Shown in pieces: positions 4,459 to 5,606 of a DNA stretch of 5,606 nucleotides. The stretch's first letter is position 1; every line of letters starts with the position of its first letter. Under the pieces are notes generated by a model that saw nothing but the letters and a program-made list of their open reading frames with translations, searched no databases and was not told the DNA's origin. Location of the stretch: contig DATMOG010000003.1 in NCBI GenBank assembly GCA_035568375.1, positions 1 to 5,606 on the forward strand, given 5' to 3'. The DNA comes from JACDET01 sp035568375. Lineage in GTDB: Bacteria; Patescibacteriota; Microgenomatia; Levybacterales; UBA12049. A program made the translations under genes and the position numbers.

Positions 4459-4461
4459 GGT

Positions 4462-5403
4462 TTATTTTTTTAATGCAATCTCAGCAAGGGCTTTAATAAA
4501 TAAGGGTGAGGTATTAAGTGACTCAGTTCGTGCAAATTGAATTCCTTGGTTTTCTGCTTGTTCTCGAGCACCAATCCCGACATCATAAAGAATTTCTAAA
4601 TGGTCAGCTAAAAATTGTACCGGAGCAATTAAAACATGCGTTTCACCTTTTGCTTTCAATACAGGCATAATATCGGCAAAATCAGGTTTGAGCCACTCTT
4701 CGGGTGTATGGCCTGCACTTTGATAACAAAACATCCATCTTTTTTTAGGGAGACCGACAAGTTTAGCGACTTTAGCAGCCGTATCTTTTAAATCATTAAT
4801 ATAACTTGGTTCTTTATCAATAATACGTTTTGGCATACTGTGGACTGAAAAAAGTATAATGACATGCTTTTGAACATTAGTAGGAAAAGTACTAATTGCT
4901 TGTTTTACTTTTTCAGCAAGCGCATTTAAAAAATACGGCTGTGCATGCCAGTCTGTTGCGAAGGTAAGTTGCACACTTTTGTTTTTTAATTCATTAACTG
5001 CGGTGCTTAATTCTTTTATATAACCATTCATGATTATAGGAGAGTATTGGGGAGACATAATAATGCCAATAATTTTTTCTGCATCCTCTGCATTTTCTTT
5101 AATTACTTTATTAATAAATGGATGTGAAAATCTCATTCCTGCAACCACCTGAAATATTTTTCCAGTTTTTCGTTCATTTAATTCTTTTTCCAGTGCTGCT
5201 GCTTGTTCTTGAGTTATTTTAACAAGTGGCGATCCACCAATCAATTTATATCGTCTCTGAAATTCCTTTATCGTTTCCTTTGGTGCATTTTTTTTTTCAT
5301 AGATATTTTTAAGATACTGAGGGACTTCCTTAATTGTTTTGGGTGAACCATATGTCATCAAAATGATAAGTATTTTTGAAGATGCTCTTTTTTCTTTATT
5401 CAT
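4462..5403 (-). CDS. hemH: Ferrochelatase, resembling the coproporphyrin (Gram-positive) type
   Basis: It inserts Fe2+ into a porphyrin late in heme synthesis. From the ATG at 5403 it is 313 aa, close to Bacillus subtilis HemH/CpfC. MTYGSP (16-21) keeps the tyrosine (Y18) equivalent to B. subtilis Tyr13. RYKLIGGSPL (51-60) and SPQYS (117-121) are family motifs. The catalytic histidine is H188 in FSVHSMP. H268 and E270 in FLADHLEILYD match the ADHLE metal-site motif, and YQSAGHTPEEWLKPD (227-241) parallels the B. subtilis WQSxGxTPxxWLxPD stretch. No C-terminal cysteine cluster or membrane anchor is present. A longer reading from 5472 would add 23 residues that overlap hemB and lack family resemblance, so I reject it. 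The start follows the hemB TGA after one base (TGA-T-ATG), without a clear SD, which suggests translational coupling. Whether the substrate is coproporphyrin III or protoporphyrin IX cannot be settled here; cpfC would be the symbol in the first case. Confidence 0.94.
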   Translation of the reverse strand: MNKEKRASSKILIILMTYGSPKTIKEVPQYLKNIYEKKNAPKETIKEFQRRYKLIGGSPLVKITQEQAAALEKELNERKTGKIFQVVAGMRFSHPFINKVIKENAEDAEKIIGIIMSPQYSPIIMNGYIKELSTAVNELKNKSVQLTFATDWHAQPYFLNALAEKVKQAISTFPTNVQKHVIILFSVHSMPKRIIDKEPSYINDLKDTAAKVAKLVGLPKKRWMFCYQSAGHTPEEWLKPDFADIMPVLKAKGETHVLIAPVQFLADHLEILYDVGIGAREQAENQGIQFARTESLNTSPLFIKALAEIALKK

Positions 5404-5404
5404 A

Positions 5405-5606
5405 TCATTTTTTTTGTAGCCATTCAGCAACTTGCGGTGCAAAATAACTGATGATAATATCTGCACCTGCACGCTTTATTCCTGTCAATACTTCCATAAC
5501 GACACGTTTTTCGTCTATCCATCCATTCTTTGCTGCTGCTTTTATCATAGAAAATTCGCCGCTGACATTATATGCTGCAAGAGGATGATTAAAAGTTTGT
5601 TTAGCA
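5405..5606 (-). CDS. hemB: Delta-aminolevulinic acid dehydratase (porphobilinogen synthase), C-terminal end only
   Basis: It condenses two 5-aminolevulinate molecules into porphobilinogen, the first common step of tetrapyrrole synthesis. Only the last 66 codons are in the window; the 5' part lies beyond the right edge. The visible part is unmistakable: NHPLAAYNVSGEFSMIKAAA, then NGWIDEKRVVMEVLTGIKRAGADIIISYFAPQVAEWL, ending KK-TGA. These are the conserved C-terminal barrel strands and helices of HemB (PxAAYxVSGE, GWID, KRAGAD, YFA). The active-site lysines and metal-binding residues are outside the window, so metal type cannot be judged. The TGA stop lies exactly where the family ends, which argues against a code with TGA as glycine. 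hemH starts one base later. Confidence 0.95.
   Translation of the reverse strand, partial: AKQTFNHPLAAYNVSGEFSMIKAAAKNGWIDEKRVVMEVLTGIKRAGADIIISYFAPQVAEWLQKK

Noticed and set aside
5404..5472. Longer hemH starting at 5472
   Set aside because: The extra 23 residues overlap the conserved hemB C-terminus in another frame and have no ferrochelatase similarity. The ATG at 5403 follows the hemB stop directly.

Overview
This is an AT-rich bacterial window holding parts of two metabolic operons, with accessory genes between them. Several points argue for a bacterium using the standard code. NadD is of the bacterial type, hemB ends at a TGA exactly where the family ends, promoters have -10/-35 form, and two start sites carry strong AGGAGG-like Shine-Dalgarno (SD) sequences. 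The combination of a lone LUD-domain protein, a minimal MGMT, overlapping nadD-nadE and short genes would fit a small-genome lineage such as Patescibacteria/CPR. That is an inference; a Firmicutes-like genome cannot be excluded.

Layout. Positions 1-1132 (minus) hold nadD and nadE, overlapping by 8 bases. They catalyse consecutive last steps of NAD synthesis: NaMN to NaAD, then NaAD to NAD. nadE runs off the left edge. Positions 1133-1514 are non-coding and rich in inverted repeats, ending in a strong 38-nt hairpin just behind the next gene. Positions 1515-2135 (minus) encode a LUD-domain (LutC/YkgG-like) protein with a good promoter, a perfect SD and a 21-bp palindrome over its -35. Just upstream lies a 31-codon minus-strand ORF (2259-2354) with its own strong SD. 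Diverging from it, 2506-3234 (plus) is a 242-aa protein I do not recognise, driven by a near-consensus promoter that leaves almost no leader.

Positions 3235-4007 are mostly unassigned and contain one doubtful minus-strand ORF (3683-3955) with no convincing start. Positions 4008-4340 (plus) encode a 110-aa O6-alkylguanine-DNA alkyltransferase-type protein with an intact PCHR active site. It converges, across a hairpin, on hemH (4462-5403, minus), which directly follows the hemB 3' end (5405-5606) with one base between them. hemB and hemH are an early and a late step of heme synthesis, so this looks like the tail of a heme operon whose rest lies beyond the right edge.

The most notable pattern is in gene starts. 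Three genes (nadD, the 242-aa gene, MGMT) have a -10 element only 7-9 bases before the ATG and no SD, which predicts leaderless mRNAs. LUD and the small ORF use strong SDs. I see no CRISPR array, transposase, tRNA or rRNA.
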